Shown here one piece after another: positions 58,939-64,000 of a DNA stretch of 64,000 bases. The notes beneath the pieces are model-generated. The model made no database searches. It was given only the letters and a program-made list of their open reading frames with translations, and had not been told where the DNA came from. Position 1 is the first letter of the stretch; each line of letters begins with the position of its first letter. Source of the DNA: Stereum hirsutum FP-91666 SS1 (taxonomy: Eukaryota > Basidiomycota > Agaricomycetes > Russulales > Stereaceae); the NCBI RefSeq assembly GCF_000264905.1, contig NW_006763136.1, forward strand, positions 663,934 through 727,933, in the 5' to 3' direction. The translations under genes were made by a program, and so were the position numbers.

Positions 58939-59510
58939 ATGGTTTTAGGATACCTCAACGAGAACAGGCCGAGGACGAAGATGGAGGTATTGGGACACGC
59001 ATTGAGAGATGCGAGGATGGAGCTGGACACCCTGCGTAGCGTGTCTGCTGGCCTGGAGTACGACGTACGTGCGTATGAAGTCACGTTGAACCGGTGCGTC
59101 TTTCGTTCTTTCCTTTGCAATACTCTGGATGTCGTGCGCAGACTCATTTTTTTTGGGCGCGGAACAGATTTGAGGAGAAATACAAGATGCTTGGACCCGC
59201 CGCTGGGGCTGTTGAGAGCGAGCGTGGCACTCGGCACCCCGAAGGACTGAGTTTGAGTTGGGAGCTCGCAAATATTGCAACGGGGTCGGCATGGACCGTG
59301 GCGGGCCTGCTGGACGGAGTGAGATGTTTGAGGAGGGGTGTACTGGTACGTTCGCACATTTCATGGCTCTCACTTTGAATATGAGTATGATGCTCATTGA
59401 AACCTTGATTGTGAATTTTCCAGTTGGCTATTCAGAAGGCACGTCAATCGCAACCAGGGATGCATCGCGAACAGTCGTACGAGAAGGACGAGTATGAGTC
59501 GATTGTCTGA
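58939..59510 (+). CDS. Small-protein family, copy 4
   Basis: Exons 58939-59093, 59168-59345 and 59424-59510 give 139 residues in phase. Exon 1: MVLGYLNENRPRTKMEVLGH, ALRDARMELDTLRSVSAGLE. Exon 2: FEEKYKMLGPAAGAVESERG, then LANIATGSAWTVAGLLDGVR. Exon 3: LAIQKARQSQPGMHREQSYE, ending at 59510. RPRTK replaces the LPRTQ motif of copies 2 and 3, the DAATGLTW-like block of exon 2 is kept, and the exon 3 tail resembles that of copy 3 (xATQKA/LAIQKA). The N-terminal hydrophobic helix of the other copies is missing from this start; it could be in an upstream exon or lost. Donors are GTGCGT and GTACGT. Confidence 0.65.
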
Positions 59511-61133
59511 TTGGCAGACTGCCCCACGTTTTGGCGGGTACTGGCCTGATCCGGTTTCGTGAACACTTTGAACGCCCTTGTTGGTCTGAAGTCTGAATGT
59601 TTGCGTCTTCGCTTGGTCGCCGCTTCTTCTACGATGGTGTTGATATCTGTTCACTGTCGTTGTCGTATTCTTAGTTTGCTTCGACAGTCATAGCGACCGG
59701 GTCTACAAGGTGGCGCAGCTTCATTGGGCCGCACTTATAGCGCACTGACTCTCATACAAAACCAACTTTCCCGGAAGTCATGGGTGTACTTCCCGTCGTT
59801 GAGGTTCATCCACTACCAACATCATCAGACGCCGCCGCTGCAAATGCTCAGCCTCGGGTGAGTATGTATCTGGTTCGAAGTACATACTTACAGTTCACCA
59901 ATGCACGGCCCCTTTCCGTAGTAGTCTCCCCCTCGTTATTCCATCCCTATTCCCCGCCCTCACCGTCTCAGTCCACCAAGTTTCAGCTCTCTCCATAGCC
60001 ACACCGCCGACCCTCACTGTCGGAAAGTAACGCCGCTTTACCCGGACTTCAATATATGGTGACCTGCCGACCTTTGACCTCCTGTTAGGCAACTCGGAGC
60101 TGCCGATCACGGTCTGAGCGACCAAGATCGTGACGATTATGGGGAAGAGCATATTAGTGGCCAAATGTGACGCAGAGTTCAGTTTACTGTTTTACTTATA
60201 TATGTTGGGCTTCTTGTCGAGAAGGACTGATTAGTATCATGCGGGTATAGGTAGCGATAACTTCATGCTTTCTGCGTTCCATATGCCGTGAGTACATTAC
60301 CCTGTCTCTGCTCTTTCCTTGGTCTTGCTATGATCGTGCTCGTGTATACGCTTTCCGCTCCTTTGTAACCACGGCCCAATTTACGCTTTTGACGAGCAGA
60401 TATTATTTACTCCATTCACCAGTTTTCTAGGCAGAACCCTTGACAAAGAATATCCTTCCACGAAATTCACCTTCGTCATGGCTGCGTAGGACTGTGGCGT
60501 ACTTAGTAAGGTCAAAACACCCTATCTTGGGTTTGTATCATCACACGGCGAACCTTGGGTACATGAGTTTTGTGGAAGCGTTAACGATTATCATCATGCC
60601 TTATATGGATTAATAGTTGCTTAGACCCAACTTAGACCAACTACATGGGCGAACATAGCTCTCTCGAACGTGCGAGTGAGGTGCGAGGAACAATATTAAC
60701 TTGATGTTCCTTTGGGCCAAAGCATCAACAACCAGTCACTAACGACTGCCTGTGGATGCTGTGGTCCGAACATAACTTTTTGAATTCTCCAGGATTCTCA
60801 GGAGCTGTTGCGACCGTGATAGATAGGAACACAGGCCGCACTGCATAGTTTGCCGGGATATTGAGGGCTCCAGAAGTCTTGGTGACAACTAACTAATGTA
60901 TGACTGTAGTTTTGGTGAAGGCAACTTGAATTTGATGTGAGTTGAGTCAAGACGGTGCCACAAGCAATAAGACGCAAAAAAGGTGGCACTCGGACACACG
61001 CAGTTTGCCGGTCGCGGAGTTTGAACTCGTTACTTTTGTTCTTGATTCCACCGCGACACCTGCGTTATGCTCCTCTCTCCCTACTCCTATCAATCCAGTA
61101 CGCGACCTCTAAATCCGAATCATCACTCACTAG
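59511..61133. other. No firm gene; possible small secreted peptide on minus strand
   Basis: A minus frame (ATG near 60152, MLFPIIVTILVAQTVIGSSE) has a signal-peptide-like start and a basic remainder ending at 59895. The plus strand at 59780 has MGVLPVVEVHPLPTSSDAAA before a GTGAGT. Neither is supported further. Otherwise this is the upstream region of the MYND gene. Confidence 0.3.
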
Positions 61134-63150
61134 ATGGCTGCACTTGGCAATACTGCACTGACCTCGGCTGAAGAAGTCAGAATCGAAAAATGGCGTCAAC
61201 AACTCTCTAGCATTGACCCCCAGAGAATCATCGACCTTGTGTCGCTGCAACCCGTTGGCTGGCTAGATACCTGGAGCGTGGGTCTGATCATATATGTGTT
61301 AAGACAGAGCGACCACTCTACTTACTGCACTGTGCCACAGGACCACGTGGATGTGTTGCGCGCTCTGAACAGGGCTGCCCACAATTGGGATCTGGGTTTC
61401 GAGCGGCTGGTCATGGCGGGATTGGTCGAGTCGATGTGCCAAGGGGTCATATCCCGCCAGCTGGCTCAGAACCATTCTAACTTCTCAGTAAGCTCCATAC
61501 ATATAAATTGTTCGTCTTTAGGTCCTGATGTAGATACTATACATAGGAAACCATGAAACTCATGAGCATAATTGGGCGTGCGGTTGATTCCTTGGAGTAT
61601 CCACTAACGTCGTCCCAGAAGCGATTCATTGTTGCAATCAGGGAGCATTGGAAAGATATGGTGGAAAGCGTGAGCCGATACCATACATTTTCGAATTCGC
61701 CATCCGGAACTGATCATCGCCTATATCATCTTCATAGCTATGGAACATACCTCTGTCGAGACTTCTTCCCTTAAGAGTGCGCTATGTTTATGGGCATCTT
61801 ACAGAGCACATAATAGCTTTTGATCCTTCGATATTGAGGTAAGTTTGGACCCTGGTTGGATTCATTTTTGATCCGAGCTTGAGTTATGGAACTGATAATC
61901 CTTTAGCGTGATAGACCAGCCGGAAGACCTGACTGTGCCCATGATATTCAGGTGTTGGATGGAGTCAACGACAAGAGACGACCTCATGAGCACCACGAAC
62001 GCTTTGTTCAACATCTTTGGCGCCAACCCAATGCGTCCTTGCCCAGCAGCTAAAGAATATCGAAAGAGTCACCCAGTGCCTTCCCATATAATCTGCACAC
62101 TACTGAAGGGCGTCCCACATGGATCTACTCGCCTACTCCTTGAAAGGACGTTGCAAATTCTGTCAAAAGCTCACATCATGGAATTCGCCTCTGTACTACA
62201 GCTTTTTAGCCTTCTTTTCGAGTCTGCGCACTGGGGACCGGAAGCGGACACGTCTTTTATCAGAGGTGTCTGCCGGTCTAAACCCTTATTCACGTTCCTA
62301 TTCTCCGCTCTCCGAGACCCAGAACAGATCCACCCAACGATGGAAAGGGAACGCCGTACCGTTGCCCCTTTCATTTTCCGCTTTATCAATTCCTGCTTTG
62401 ACAAGCTGAACATTGCCCCGACTCAAGAAATCGAGTCGTTCTTGAAACTACTCTGCAAACATGCGAAACTGCTGGACATCCTGGAGATGATGATGACACA
62501 GGGCGACACCTCTCAGATCGAGCTACGTACGTTGTCACCATCCCCTCTTTGCCCACTGAAATTCGACCGCGCATCTTTCTTTCATGCGTTGTATACTGAC
62601 CAGACTGATTGGAATCCCTCAGAATATGTAGGTGACTGCATTACAGGCATTACACAGCTGTTAGAGGGACGACCAGTCCTTTTGCCCATCGTCCGAGCCG
62701 ACCTTCCCCGTCCTCGCTTGAAGCATGCTTGTCTAGAGAAAGCCCTTGGCGCCTCTGTTCAGCCACTTATACGCGTCGAGGGGCCATCATTGCAAACCCA
62801 CGCGTGGTACCTCGTTGATCAATTTGAGAACATGTGCCAGGTTGACCGCCAGTGCATGAGAAGGGGCTGCAAGCGGACGCGTAGAGCACGATGCAAAGAT
62901 TGCAAGGTGACGGAGTATTGTAGTTATCAGTGCCAGAAAAAGTGAGTGCGCTCAATCTTTTTTTTTCCATGCGAACTGGAAGGCCTGACCGAAAGGACTC
63001 TGCTATTTTTTGACCAGGGACTGGCCGGACCACCGTCTTGTTTGCGGGCTTAAATACCAGGCCAACAGCTTTTTCGACAAGGCAATTGTTACGGGAATAC
63101 CGGACAGGTTCCCTTTCAGGTTTTCGCGAGGGGGATCACCGGTGTTCTGA
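61134..63150 (+). CDS. MYND zinc-finger protein with C-terminal finger
   Basis: Start at 61134 (MAALGNTALTSAEEVRIEKW). Exon 1 ends at 61487. Exon 2 begins ETMKLMSIIGRAVDSLEYPL; exon 3 reads LWNIPLSRLLPLRVRYVYGH; the long exon 4 starts in VIDQPEDLTVPMIFRCWMES and carries an all-helical region. The MYND finger is at the very C-terminus: RGCKRTRRARCKDCKVTEYC, SYQCQKKDWPDHRLVCGLKY, split by an intron inside the Lys codon. Stop at 63150. A helical N-terminal body with a terminal MYND finger is a common mushroom architecture, different from the N-terminal-finger genes at 20373, 33098 and 35102. Function unknown. Confidence 0.86.
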
Positions 63151-63637
63151 CAAACGACAGTGTTCGTTCTACCTATGTGTTCGATCTTACTCCCTCTCAA
63201 CTTCATCCCTGGCAGCTGGTACTGTTTTCTTCTTCTCAGGTACCTCCAGCATCGTTCTTTCTATTGTGTTCTGCTATTGCCCTACTAGCTTTCGATTCAT
63301 GACCGTACAAGACCAGAAATTTCTTCATTGACATACTTAGAGTAGTTTCTAGAGCGCAGTGCGCCAATGCATGAATCAGGACTGAGAAATTTTGCGATAT
63401 CTGCGTCGCTCGTAACAGCACCTCTGCCGTAGAATGCTATCGCACCCATTGGTAAAATGTGCCTTCGGCGGCCGGGGATGGTCTGGTTCTAAACGTAACC
63501 ATCGCCCTGAATAATGTCATGTCAAATATTCAACAAGCAAGGAAAGTCCGAGACGGAGCATAAGATAAGTTGTGAGATGCTCAAAGAAAGACGGTGGCGG
63601 CGTATGAGAAAGCCATATTGACGGAAAGCCCATCTAA

Positions 63638-64000
63638 AGCTCATCCGAGCCCACACATACCTGTACCGCCCATGTGATTCACTCAAGACTGGTAGGTGGC
63701 CTGCTTAGCACAAAACCAATCAATGAAGGCGTATACGTCCGAGCGTTGACTAGAACTTCTCATCATTGCCCTCTGGTAAAGAGAGGTCCAGCAGGCGCAA
63801 AAGCTTTGAGCGATGGCATCGAGCAGATAGTGAAGGGGTACAGTGTTACACACGGCATAGAACTCTACGCGGAAGTACATAGACGTTTGGATACTGAGAG
63901 CGAAAGCGGAAGCGATGCGAGTGCGTGGATAGCAATTGAAAATCGACTGTACGATGTGATGGTGTCAAGATTAGACCACATCGCTCCGAAAATGGCGAGA
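63638..64000 (+). CDS. Possible partial exon running off the window
   Basis: One plus frame stays open from 63638 to the last base. It has protein-like composition: HVIHSRLVGGLLSTKPINEG, VYVRALTRTSHHCPLVKRG, ALSDGIEQIVKGYSVTHGIE and ENRLYDVMVSRLDHIAP. There is no start codon with context; acceptor-like AG sites occur near 63639-63650 and 63692. The opposite strand also has an open frame (63683-63880), so the direction is not certain. No family recognised. Confidence 0.3.

Overview
The window is nuclear DNA of a filamentous basidiomycete, most likely an Agaricales mushroom. The evidence is the gene style: many introns of about 50-60 nt with GTRNGT...YAG borders in nearly every gene, intergenic stretches of 0.3-6 kb, genes on both strands without operons, and a family mix typical of litter- or wood-decaying mushrooms (GH1, GH28, haem-thiolate peroxygenase, sugar porter, F-box, BTB and MYND expansions). 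No species can be named from this sequence alone. Exon models were built by eye from splice borders, reading-frame phase and recalled family motifs. None has transcript support.

Left part (1-25 kb): a GH1 beta-glucosidase cut by the window start (-), a Gfo/Idh/MocA oxidoreductase (+) divergent from it, a protein with two BTB units in tandem (-), a hexose transporter (-), a gene-poor stretch of about 6 kb with one decayed gene, a secreted haem-thiolate peroxygenase (-), a MYND zinc-finger protein (-) and an AMSH-type deubiquitinase (-). Middle part (26-42 kb): a large multi-pass membrane protein whose frame meets TGA codons (+), a Cyp40-type cyclophilin (+), two tandem MYND paralogues (-), one of them broken by a small hAT-type element, a BTB protein (+), a small Stf2-like hydrophilic protein (+) and an alpha/beta hydrolase (-).

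Right part (43-64 kb) is the accessory region: a 2-kb CACTA-like non-autonomous element, a small two-helix membrane protein (-), an F-box protein (+), a GH28 pectinase (-), then about 8 kb holding four short paralogous genes of an unrecognised family on alternating strands (-,+,-,+). A second hAT-like element, which contains an assembly gap, lies between copies 1 and 2, and a pogo/Fot1-like MITE sits in an intron of copy 3. A fourth MYND gene (+) follows, and an open frame runs off the right end.

The functional genes do not form one pathway. The beta-glucosidase, pectinase, sugar porter and peroxygenase fit extracellular plant-matter breakdown and sugar uptake. The BTB, MYND and F-box genes belong to families that expand and turn over fast in mushrooms. 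The most novel content is the four-copy small-protein family and the set of young inverted-repeat elements around it.
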